Assembly (NCBI GenBank): GCA_003640385.1
Contig: RCAB01000508.1
Coordinates: 1-43,343 of the forward strand
Origin: Setaria digitata
Taxonomy: Eukaryota > Nematoda > Chromadorea > Rhabditida > Setariidae
DNA: 43,343 nucleotides
Direction of reading: 5' to 3'
The notes under the pieces are model-generated. The model made no database searches. It saw only the letters and a program-made list of their open reading frames with translations, and had not been told where the DNA came from. The first letter of the stretch is position 1. Every line of letters begins with the position of its first letter. The position numbers and the translations under genes were made by a program. Below are positions 10,538-21,680 of the stretch, piece after piece.

Positions 10538-12503
10538 GTGTGATTTCGTCTTCTATATAAATATGATTCGGGAATAGAACTGAAAGTAGCTTTAAATTTG
10601 CATATTGATGAGATGGTTCGCTGTGGTGGCAAGTAAGCTATTTGAGAAAATATTAATTGACTTTGATTAAGCGAAAACAAACTGTTTCTTTTGCGTATTA
10701 TAGTACTGAATAAAAGAATTTGATTTGAAGAACTTGCATTACAAGCTTTTTTGAAAAAGCTTCGAGGCGACATTTTCGTTTTTTTCCTTCCCCCTCCCCC
10801 TCCCCCAAATGTTATTAGGATGATCTGCTTGTGACATCTTTAACATAGCATACAATATCAATGATAATGAATTGAAATAAGATAATTCACGCTAGATATA
10901 CAGGAAAATGTGGGTGCTATTGTTCAATGTGATATAAGCGCAGGCCTAATAAAACGAAGCCAAGATTTGGTTGATTCAGAGGTACCTGTTTTAAGTGTTA
11001 TTGCGGATGAATCAGTGGTACCGTTTCATGAAAAATCAGCTGATTTGGTAGTTTCAAGTCTTAGTGCTCATTGGATTAATGATCTCGCCAAATGGTTATT
11101 CTTTTTATTTTTTTTTTTTATTTTTTTGAAGTTTTTAAGATACAGGAGACTGCTGAACATTATTATTGCCTCTTAATTTTCTCGTCGATGCATTTCCCTA
11201 ATATTGCATATTTATTAAAGGAAAAGGAATTGCTTATTCTATATAGTGGTCATTTAATGATTATTTTTGTGGAAAAGATAAGCATTTTCATCTTTCAATA
11301 ATATATGACATTATTGAAAAATGAAAATGCTTATCTCTTTTGCAAAAATCTGTAGGATTGCAAGAAGGAAAGAGCTACAGGAATTGATATTTCATTATTT
11401 TTCTGTGATATTATAACGTATTTTTGTATCACTTTATCTTAATTTACAGCACATTTATATTTTTCTTTCTTGATGATATTTTTTTTTTATGTAACTAAAT
11501 TAAGGTTGTCTCATAACATAACATTCCTTTTATTTTTTATGTGATTATATTAATGGTTTGTAATGAATTAGGATTAAATATTTGTAAAAATATATTTCCA
11601 AGATGTTTATGTTAGAGTATTTTAGGTTTTCGCGCTGTTTATCGATCTTGCGTCCTGATTGCCCATTAATTGGTGCTATGCTAGCCAATGAAACTCTACA
11701 CGAACTTCGGATAGCCTTGCAATTAGCTGAACTGGAAAGATTAGGTGGTATTGGTTTGCACATTTCACCGTTTGTTCGTGCTGATGATGTTGGATCATTG
11801 CTTAGTCGAGCTGGTTTTGGAATGATTACGCTTGACACTGACGAACTTACGGTAATGACATGTGCTTTAATTTCTTCACTATATTTAGTAAATTTCTACT
11901 TTTAAACAAATGAAAATATTTCAATTTTTAAAATTGTTGGACTTAGCAACTTAATCATATTAAATTTGCATAAAAAATTTCGAGAGTAAGATACCATTCT
12001 TCTCTAGATTATTTTATATTTTTGAATTTTTGAAATGTTCCTTTTTTAGGTCGGTTATCCTAATATCTTTGCTCTATTATATGATTTACAAAGTATGGGT
12101 GAATCAAATGCACTGCGAAATCGTGCAACACATATTAGGAGAGATATTTTAATAGCTGCTGATGCGATTTATAGGTAAATATGCTGTATAGACATTTATA
12201 ATTATAGGTTACAGAAAGGTATTTATCTGCATTACAAATTCTCACAGATATCAATGTTTTTATTTTATTTCATTTTATTTTTTATTAGTTGTGAAATAAA
12301 ATGAAGTTTGTTTCAGATCAATGTTTTCGCGTGACGGTATTCCGTGTCCCGCAACATTTCAGATTGTTTCATTTATTGGTTGGCGTCCTGGTCCATTGAT
12401 GCCAAAGCCAGCGAAACGTGGTTCACAACAAGCATCATTTAAAGATATAGGCAAAATTATCGAAGGAAAAATTCCTTTCCCAGAGCAGTGTAACATAAAA
12501 TAG
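9575..12503 (+). CDS. ndufaf5: NDUFAF5, mitochondrial complex I assembly factor (SAM-dependent arginine hydroxylase family)
   Basis: Related to human NDUFAF5 (C20orf7), a methyltransferase-fold protein on the matrix side of the inner membrane that hydroxylates an arginine of complex I subunit NDUFS7 early in assembly. Exons: 9575-9802, 10272-10382, 10904-11094, 11626-11851, 12050-12174, 12317-12503; all phases agree; 355 residues against 345 in human. The N-terminus (MIFRLSSSRVIFHLL) is Arg/Ser-rich without acidic residues, as in a mitochondrial presequence. The family signature FDREAKKIQRNRAAQ follows. The SAM-binding loop IDIGCGSGH is at residues 98-106, then QCDISAGL, SLSAHWINDL, ISPFVRADDVG, DLQSMGESN and the C-terminal IGWRPGP. 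No key residue is missing. The start is set by a splice acceptor one base upstream. Introns 2 and 3 hold unusual palindromic structures listed separately. Confidence 0.95.
10385..10420. repeat. 13-bp perfect inverted repeat at the 5' end of NDUFAF5 intron 2
   Basis: AACTTATTCATAT at 10385-10397 pairs perfectly with ATATGAATAAGTT at 10408-10420 across a 10-base AT loop. The stem begins at the third base of the intron, so it would place the 5' splice site at the foot of a hairpin in the pre-mRNA. Confidence 0.85.
10421..10545. repeat. (TA)n tract with CACACGTATATA units, palindromic
   Basis: Long TA runs are broken by three direct copies of AACACACGTATATA (near 10439, 10471, 10490) and closed by the opposite orientation, TATATACGTGTG, near 10532-10543. 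The outer CACACGT and ACGTGTG can pair, so the whole tract can fold or extrude as a cruciform. Confidence 0.85.
10790..10806 (-). repeat. C-rich run, three C5 tracts; G-quadruplex-like on minus strand
   Basis: CCCCCTCCCCCTCCCCC follows CCTT at 10786-10789. On the minus strand this is three G5 runs plus GG separated by one or two bases. It lies in NDUFAF5 intron 2 and is the most GC-dense run I noticed in the window. Confidence 0.7.
11263..11349. ncRNA. Long bulge-free hairpin in NDUFAF5 intron 3, miRNA-like or palindrome
   Basis: Positions 11263-11302 pair with 11310-11349 in one continuous register with no bulge (paired positions sum to 22612). Of 40 positions, 38 pair, including three G-U wobbles at 11270-11272; mismatches are at 11275/11337 and 11292/11320. 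The loop is ATATGAC. The inner 27 positions have a single mismatch. Arm length and loop size fit a primary microRNA stem, but lack of bulges also fits a small inverted-repeat element. No mature product can be shown from sequence alone; either strand would fold. Confidence 0.45.
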
Positions 12504-12837
12504 AGAAGAGATAGGGAAAACGCTGAATTATGGCTGAGAGAAAAATAAGTTAACATTTTACTCATTATTTTATGGCTTATTTGGGAAAAAAAATTTCTTT
12601 TCCATAAATTAAAAATTATCTCCTTTGTATTGTTCCTTCTGCTAGCACAAAATAGGGGAAATATTGAAATATTCTGAATTAAGTCTGTTTTTTTTCCTCT
12701 TTTGCTTCCCTCAAAACTCTAATAGCCATCACTCTTGGTTTTTCTTTTTCTTTTTTACCTTATTTTATGTAACAGTTGCATTATATTCTTACCATAAATT
12801 AGAATTTTTTTAATTCATGAAATATAAAAGAGAAAGC

Positions 12838-12843
12838 AATAAA
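12838..12843 (+). terminator. Candidate poly(A) signal of NDUFAF5
   Basis: AATAAA lies about 335 bases after the stop at 12503. It is the clearest canonical hexamer in the 3' flank, and nothing else supports its use. Confidence 0.35.
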
Positions 12844-15100
12844 ACAGAGTTGCCAGCTTAGAGATGGTTGGGTGCTGACCATATTTTCTGGAAATTCGGA
12901 ATCTATATGTAAGTATATGTATACATATAAGTATATATATATAGAGGGTTGGAATTGCTTAGAATAAAAATGTAGTCAAATTATATATTATTCCATTTTC
13001 AAATTTTTTTAATTCAGCAACCGCAGCGTACTTTATAGTTGTTTTTTTTTTCCTAATAATCTTTGGCCTAGATATGTCGAACTTTTATATTCTCAATCAT
13101 ATTAAAAATTTATTTTTTTAGAAAGGCAAGAATCCTTATGATAACTTAAAATTTAACTTCTGTTGCACTGACCACTTTTGAGCTTTTCTTGCTTCTTCCA
13201 ACATCTTTCAAATCAAAAGTTGTTCATACTGTTAGAATTTACTTTTCGAATCTGTACTTTTATAGAGAATGATTGCAGTTATTGTTAGTATATCATGAGG
13301 AGGAAGTTGAAATAATAGGTTCCCCGAAGAAACAATTAGATATATTCCATTATTCCATCATTCCATCGTCAATCATAACGATTGTCAAAGTTTAGTGCTG
13401 TTTAATAAAGTTTCGGTAGATAAATGTTTCATAAGTGGGACTATAGTTTTAAAGTATTATCCGAGAAATGATAGCAATAAAAGTTTCATCCGAAAAATGG
13501 TAGTAAAACGTTAATGTGATAAAAAATTAAGGGTAGGGAAACTATTAAATTTTTTTTGAGTCTTAAACTAATTCATAATTAGGTAATCATGTTTGTGCCG
13601 TGAATGCAGAGCTTAATTTATTTCAGTTAAGGTTACATTTATCAAATCGTATTTGTAAATACCTGCAAAAATGTTTAATTATTTGATAAAAGTGGTCAGA
13701 CGAGAATTTTAATGGAAATGCAATTTTGATCAAAACTATAATTGAATTTTTTTTCTCGCGAATACAGATTTCTTAGTGATTCCCATTGTTTTAACCTGTA
13801 GGTTTTTTGTCAATATTGATCATTCACTTGCAAGTTTTAAGGTTATAATAAAATAAATGAGTGAAGTTTGAAAGTTTCCAAATTAATAAAATATAGAAAT
13901 TTTTTTTTAGAAATCTATGAATGGATTTAAAAATTATGACCAGAAAATCTTGTTAATTGGTAACAAACTCTTTTTTTTTTTGAAAAAAAAAAGCATTAAA
14001 AAATATCACATGGTAATATGTTGCAAACTTTTTTAAATGCAAATTTTTCTTGGTTTAGCCAATTAATTAGGAGAAAAAAAATGCAAAGTCATATTATCGT
14101 TATAACTTTTCCTGTCTTTTTACATGCCATTAATAGTTTCCAGTTAATTTATCCAAGCGAAAAAAATTGCTTTACCGTACAAAAACCTTTTTTTGCTCAT
14201 AGAAATTTTCAAACGTTCGTACAAAAGCTTTGCAAAATACATTGCAAAAATTTCCTCTTTTTTTAGTCTGCAAATTCTTAATTCATGTTCCTTATCATCA
14301 ATATTTCTCTTTTGTTTTTCTTTTAAATGATTATAAAATATTAATTTATTATCCATAAAAAGTAAAACAAACAGAATTGTTCATTGGAAATAAACTTTTT
14401 CTTTTCCTTTCTAGAAATCTTTTTCATACATGACAGGAATTCTTTTTTTCTAAAAATGTTGAAATATTTCTGTGTGTATATGTATGTTTGCGCCATGTCC
14501 TCATTTCACTTTATTAAAAATGCATTTTACATTTTTACGTTCAGATGAAAATCCGTACATCAATTTAAAGGTTAAAATAATTACATTTATTAAACTTTTT
14601 GTTTTTTGATTTCTTTTCTTTCTTTTCGAATTTCCTAATAAAAGATTTGTACGCTGTCTAATGAAAAAAATTTTTCCATTTTTTTGTTTCTTCTTTTTTG
14701 TTTTGCCTTTCCTTTTGCGTAATTTTGCCAAAGTTTTTGAAATAATTTTCGTTTGTTTTTTCTTTTTTGAATTTCTTTTTTTTTTTGCCTTGCACCTCAC
14801 AGATATGTCATTTAAATGATGAAATTTAAATTTCGATTATCAGAAAATCTCTCACTCCTTTTTTTCCCAATTTTCATTTAATTATTATGTCATTTTTTTG
14901 ATGCTGAGATTTTGCAAAGAACCGATTTATGAGAAAGAAATTTTTTCTTTCTTCTTTGTAACAACCACCATTCAGAAACAATATCTTACTGATTAATGAG
15001 GGTGTGATAAATTAAGTTAGAAAGGAGATAATAGCAAGGGAAAAGTAACGAAGAGGGGCAGAGGAAAAGACTAAATAGATTAATTAATTAGTTCGTTCCT
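12844..15100. other. Intergenic, no gene seen (left part of the 14-kb gap)
   Basis: AT-rich with T runs. At 13460-13514 there is a pair of diverged head-to-tail units of 26-29 bases beginning TCCGA(G/A)AAATG. Open stretches near 14018-14266 (+) and 14501-14800 (-) are Phe- or Lys-rich products of homopolymers and have no convincing splice context, so I do not call them genes. Confidence 0.5.
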
Positions 15101-15102
15101 AG

Positions 15103-15120
15103 AGTCGTCTGTTGACGACT
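15103..15120. repeat. 7-bp GC-containing inverted repeat
   Basis: AGTCGTC, loop TGTT, GACGACT: a perfect small hairpin or palindromic protein site in otherwise AT-rich noncoding DNA. Confidence 0.6.
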
Positions 15121-15308
15121 TGTAATGACGGCCTTACTTAATAATGATAATTAAATACTGCTAAATATCACTTATCGAAAATGAAGTTGTTAGAAACATT
15201 GCAACCAATTTTTATGATACTTTTATTAAATAATCTATCGCCTTTTCCTATCTCTTTTGTTCGTTTCTTTTTAACTTTTGCATGAATGAATTAAAATTAA
15301 ATGAACAC

Positions 15309-15353
15309 TCAATCGATCAACCGACCGATCAATCAAGTAATCGATGATCGGTG
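15309..15353. promoter_or_regulatory. Cluster of ATCGAT / CCGATC motifs
   Basis: Within 45 bases there are two ATCGAT palindromes plus GATCAA, CCGACCGATC and GATCGG. The density of CG-containing near-palindromes is out of keeping with the flanks. No factor is assigned. Confidence 0.3.
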
Positions 15354-18300
15354 TAATGTCTGCATTTCGAAACTCATTTTTACTTTGATTTGTTGGGTAC
15401 ATACTACCAGTTCCGTTCCACCCTATTAGTGTCACTTTTTAATTTCTTTTTTCTTCTTTACCATCCAGATTAAATTCAGTTGAATATCTTACTTTACTTT
15501 TTTGAATTGGAATGAAGTCAGAAGACAATATTAATGGTTAGGAAACTGTATTGCTAATTTCCATTTCAAATTAATAGATGCTCAAATTAATAGAATTAAT
15601 TAATAGATGCTTAATTCCAAATTCCTATTATATTATCAGTCTTAGTGCACGCTGTGTGTAGCGTATTAATTTAATTTTGCCACTTAACAATGGTAATGAT
15701 ATAAGATGGAAATGCGCACAATATTTATGTCGGATTATGGACTTAGCTATTAGTAAATGATTAAAAAATTGTCGATTAATGGACGAACTGTTGAGTGATA
15801 ATAAATTAATTAGTGAACTAAAATTTTGTTACATTGGTCATTTTATTACTGTTGGTTTTTATTTATTTTTTTCATTGTTAATTTTTTTTTCCTTCTGATG
15901 CTTTGATCTACATATACACTTATATTATATTAAAATTACATATATAATATACGTAATGATTTGTATATCATTGAAGTTTTTTTGTTTTTCATGTAAGCAG
16001 TTGGTTTGTTATCACTATCCACATGTACTTACACGGTTATCATCATTTATCATGATGCTTTATGTTTTTTGATCTAGGTAAAACTAAGGACTTTTACGTA
16101 ACTTTTACGTGTAACATTTTAAAAATGAATGTATTTCAACTGAAACAAACATCTACTGCAGTGTAAAATTTCTGTTAAAAAAAGGAAAAAAAAAGAACAT
16201 ATCATACCGTTAAACAGTATAAAAAAAAATAAAATTTTTTCGGCACGAAATTAATATTATGTGAAAATCGCTTATCAATAATTTTATAGCAATATTTACC
16301 AAACATTATTGGGCAGATAATGATAAACTTCAAACAAAAATTAGCAAATGAATTAAAGAAATCAGAAAATATTTTAAATAGAATAGAATGATATCACGTT
16401 ATATACATTTCTAAGCGAAAGAGTGAGCAGAAAAAAAGAAAAAAAAAAAAAAAAAAAAGATTGCGGATTTAGGTTACGATAAATTTATAAAATTTAAGCA
16501 GTGAAATCATTTCCAGGATATGATAATATCATCATTATAATAATTTATCATATTTTTAAAAAAAGTGCCGAATTCAGGTCATGCGTATTTCAAACTTCGT
16601 TTTTCTTTCTTTTTTTTTTCGTTTTTTCCTTTTTTTTTTTTTTAATTTTAAAAGAAAGAATAAAAGAAGAAAAATTTGTCAGTAACATCGTAACATTCTA
16701 CATAATTTGAAAAAAAAAAAAAAAAAAACTCAAAAGCAATTTCATGCTAAAATTTCTAAATTTAAAAAAATTCATTTAAAATATAGTTTGTTTTTGTCAA
16801 GCTTCATTCACGAAATAATTTTCACATTAATAAATTATCATTACATGCCACTGCTGATACTATTTATCATTTCTACTTGTCTAGCTGATGCTTCTTCCCT
16901 ACTTGCTTGATTAGACTGACAACAACAAAAAAACTTCCATTTTATTTCGAAGAAAAATAATAGGAATTGTCACTTAGGTAATATTAGTATTCCGATTAAT
17001 TGACTTAATAACATAACCCATTGTTAATTTTTGCTATCTTGTTTTGACCTTTTTCTTGTTTTTATCAATTCTGAAAAGGAGAGTAATTTTTGGCTTTTTT
17101 TTGGCTCATTCTACTTGGCCACAGTTTGCTACCAGTAATAGCGAAGTTTTTTTGGTATCCTTTTAATTAACCATTAAAAGCATTTAAGCATCTGAAAGAT
17201 ATTATTATCGGAATTTATTTTTATTCTGCTTAATCCTTACTGATCATATCATTTTGATAATGTCATGACAAAACTTAGAAAAGAATGTTTTTGTTTTTTT
17301 TTTTTTTGTTTTTCAAGTTACTAAATATTTATTCATCTCGAAATTATCAATGTTTACAAATGAAAATACCAATATATAATTTTTTTTTTCTTTTTGCAAA
17401 AATTTTACATCTAATTGCTATCATTTACATGAGAAATTTATTTGATTCATATGTATTTAGACGGAAGCATATGACATAACAATAAAAAAATTGAAATGAA
17501 AGATAGCGAAAGATAAGAAGACATAGAGAACAAAATTAAATTTAGCTGAAAATTTTGAAAGCTCCTTGTTTCTTAATTTTTTTTTCCGTTCTTTTGTGAA
17601 TTAAATTGACTTTTAGCCATTATTTCTTCCTTTTTTTTTTTTTTTTCAGAAGTTTCAAGATTACTACCTTATTAAACACTGAATTCATTAACGGAAATGA
17701 ATCACATAAATGTTAATGTTTAAAGCATTTGTAAAATTTCATCATTTCATCGATCGCAATTTATAAGGAACTAACATTTTTTAAAACTTTTTTTTTTTTC
17801 CTACTTTAATATTAATTTTACAACTGTCACAGAAGTAAAAGTTTACATACTTTGATGATTGGTAAGTAGGGTTTAATGTAAGATGAGCAGTAGAACTGTA
17901 GTCTATTTACTTAAACAGCGCTAAATAAGATGGGTGCAAAATGGTGAGCATTGTTCAATGAATTGAAATAATCCACAATTATTTTATCATTTAAAAGATA
18001 TGATCAGTGATAATAATGGTTAGATCAGTTATAATTATGATAGTTAGTGGAACATTTTTAAACGTGATAACAGTTGAGTGGGACGAAAATGCTACTTACT
18101 ATTTGTTATTGGATCGTAGTTAAAAAGTATCAGTTAAGACAATCATGAATCTTGCTTGATGTTGATTGAAATAGTCATAATTACATTAATAAATTTGTAA
18201 ATAATCTGATTTCTATATCAATAAATAACAAATGTAATGAAGAAATTACTATTAAAAATGTTTTCCTATCCTTCATATTGATAATTTATTTTAGTCATAT

Positions 18301-21300
18301 TTCTGGTTTAATTTATAATCCTTTTTAGGCATTATTTTAAATTAAATTTCAATAATTTGATATTAGCTGTTCACGAACCTTTTTATTTGTCCTTTTTAGA
18401 ACTTATGAAAATTGGTGAAATAGTTTACATTTACTGTTTGCTTAAACATTTTCTGTCTAAAAAAAAAAAAAAAAGAAAAAAAAGTTTATTCAGTATCGAA
18501 TTGTTGTCACAAATATCAGCTGTGAACCAAATTCTACACGCACAAACATTTCGATAATAGAAAATTTTGGAACACACTAACTTTTTTTTTGCAAAATAAT
18601 AGGTGAATAAAATGAGAGAAAATAACACTTCTGCAATAATTTTACCATTTTCATTCTTATTATCGTTATCTGATTGCTGCTGATAATGATGGTAAAGTCG
18701 ATAGGAGTAGCGATAAATTAGTATGACTGTAATAAACTTCATTACAATTATCAGTCATTTTGAGTGATTAAGTCGAAGGGGTGGTTTTTTTTTTTCTTTT
18801 TTGTTTTTTAATTAAGATGGATAAAAAACAAAAAAAAAAAAAAGAAAGATCATTATCATCATTGCCTTTTTACTTACTGATATGACTAGCAGAAATGCTG
18901 ATGATATTTTGTTTACAATAAATATTATCTTTCCTTTTAAAATAATAAAATCAGCAGAGATATCAATGATAAGACTGATAAAAATTTTCTACAAGAACAA
19001 TATCTCTAATTGTATGACTGCACTGATAAAAATTGCTATCATGATTGTATTGTCGATAACGGAAATGTTGCAATAAAATTAAAATAATGACGATAATAAT
19101 TACTGCGTTAATAACACATACACTGATAGTATAATACTAATAGCAGTTCAATGACACTAATAAAGGCCATTAGCACTGATAGATTATGAAGGACAGATAC
19201 GATTACGAATCCCATTTGCAGTGTATGCAAACTTTAAATTTACTATTTAAAAAAAAAAAAAAAAAAAAATGATAATAAAAAATGAAACTAAAAATAAAAT
19301 ATGGCTGTTAAAACTAATAAATTGTATGTGTTATTTGGGGAAAATTAAAAAAAAAAAAAAATCCATCCAGTTTTTGGTAAAATATTATTTATAACAGGTG
19401 AGAAAGGTATGAATTATTATTCATCAAAAAATGATTTCTGATATTACATTAAAATAAACGATTATTGTTCTTTCAAGCTATAGAAATTTGCCAAATTTCC
19501 TGTGTAATTATGTTTCCTGGAATTACAAATCATATGATTATGAAAGTTGATTAATTTATTCAGAAGAACAGTCTAATTGATTGAAAAAATATTATCATTA
19601 TTTATGTTAGTTAGTTTCGTTCCATTGATGCTGTTGAATTTTTGAATGAAACATTTAATATCAGTTTTCTAATTTTTCTTTCTTTCGACATTTCTTTTTT
19701 TTGTTTAAAGCGCAAACTTGTTATTTTTTCTATGATCTGATCTTTTCCCTGAAGAGTTCTTTTTACACTGAAAAATATTTAATTTTTGGATTACAAATTA
19801 AGCCTAGAATTAACTAACATTTATTTCGAATTTTGAGTATTGGAAAAAAAGCAAACTCTTCCATCTTGAAAATACATCTAAATCTCAAATATTGATCGTA
19901 TTTAATGAATTTATGATTAGATATTTTTGAAATTCTAATAAAGAGGTTGAGGCAATATTATTGAAATAATTCAATGCAAAAGAGACTAAATTAGTTTAAA
20001 AGGAAAGAAAAGAAGTGTTTTCATTAATTTTTAAAATTTGAAAAAAAAAAAGAAAGAAAAAGAAATGAAAAAATGAAAAAAGTGCAAAAAGTGAGGAAGA
20101 TTAGAATTGACAAATCAGGCAAGCTTCTTTTTTCATATTGTTTTAGATGGAAGAAATGTTTTTTTTTCTTTTACTGATAAATATCTTATCAGTTTCTTGA
20201 AGTTTTCTTGGTTTTTACTCTCGCTTCTGCTTAGTTAGGCGAAAAATTTAAATATTGTAAAAAAAAAACTCGACAAAAAATTTAGTTTTTTACAAAACAT
20301 TTTTTTTTTCCTTTTTTGTTCTTTCAATTTTCCTTTCTTTTTTCCATTTAATTACTAGTGATGAAAGTTTAATTGAAATATGCAATAATCCACAAAAAAA
20401 AAAAAATAATGATTTGTTTATGAAATTTTCTAAATTAAATAAAATAAAATTAGTTTTTCGAAAATGATAAAAAATTTAATTAAGATTTTGATAGTCAAGG
20501 ACAAAAAAAAAAGATAAAAAGGAACGGGATGAGCAATCCCATTTATTTATTTACAGTATCGAATGAAAAATTTAAATTAAAATGTCAAATTAATGAATTC
20601 AAAAAAAAAAAAATCAGTAAGTAAATGCAGTGAATTTAAATAGGAAAGTTCGAGAATTTGATTTGAAGAAGTCCTTGGAATTCATGTATACATGCTTGTT
20701 TAGCTTAACTTCAGCAATATTACAATGTATCATTAATTTATTAATAATAGCTCATCATTTCAATGATAATAATTCATTTGCGTATTCCTTTGCTGCCTAA
20801 TTAATTAGTCTTAAAATATTGATTAATATCGTGCTATGTGCTTAACTGTACTTCAAATAGTCGGAATTTTATATCCGGAATATAATATGTACCATGAAAG
20901 TAATTTCCTATTATCATTATTTCCAATGATTCCTTTTTAAAATCCTAAAAATACTTATTACTGCAAACCAGTAAATCCGTATTTCCCAAATGCTCCAAGA
21001 TAACAATCTTTGGAATTCTGAAGCAATCTAATCTTGAAATCTTGCTGATTTTATCTTGATAAACTTTAACCTTCAAAATTGCCAAGATTCATAATCCTAG
21101 GAATAGTGCATGTGTTGATCTTGAAATTTTGCTAAACTTCAGTCTTATATGGCAAACGACTTCATTTTTTTAATCCTAGTAAATACTAAAATATAAGTAA
21201 GATCTAGTAAATATATGAAACTGAAAAAAAAAAAGGAATTTAAAAAAATTAAAAGATTTTAAGTAGAAAAAAAGAAAAAAAAAATTATTTACAAGTATTT

Positions 21301-21590
21301 AAGAACGATTGATTAAGTGAAAGAAAAAGAAAAGGAAATAAACAGGTGAATGAAAAAGAAGAGAAAAAAAGCACTTTAATTATTTATGACATTATTACTA
21401 TCATCATATTTCATTAGATGATAAAGAATAGAAAATTTATCAATAAATACAAAATCAATTGATCAATAAAGAAATTTATAAGCAAACATTATCAATAGCA
21501 TGCATATCTTATAGGGAATTCTTCTTTCCTGTAAAATTTCTCTTTTCCGTTTAGATATCATCTCACCTTTACCATCTCATACAACTTTCC
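15354..21590. other. Intergenic, no gene seen (middle of the 14-kb gap)
   Basis: Homopolymer-rich AT sequence. Between about 17990 and 19180 there are many TGATAA, TTATCA and AGATAA words, mixed with decayed ATT/GAT triplet repeats. A direct repeat around AATTAATAGATGCT recurs at about 15574 and 15600. No coding exon is recognisable on either strand. Confidence 0.5.
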
Positions 21591-21626
21591 TATTTCAACG
21601 ACAAGGACGATGGCCATCACTACCTG

Positions 21627-21680
21627 TTTATTACTATTACTATTGCTGCTACTATTGCACCTGCTCCTACTACCACTATT
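21627..21680. repeat. Decayed trinucleotide repeat (ACT/ATT/GCT)
   Basis: Runs of ACT, ATT, GCT and CCT triplets keep period three over about 50 bases and continue as degenerate ATT-type sequence to about 22430. Confidence 0.7.

Noticed and set aside
10378..10773. 131-codon minus-strand open frame over the TA tract
   Set aside because: Mostly Tyr-Ile repeats from the (TA)n tract, antisense to NDUFAF5 intron 2.
14501..14800. Lys-rich minus-strand open frame of about 100 codons
   Set aside because: Made by T-rich sequence read in reverse; no homology or splice structure.
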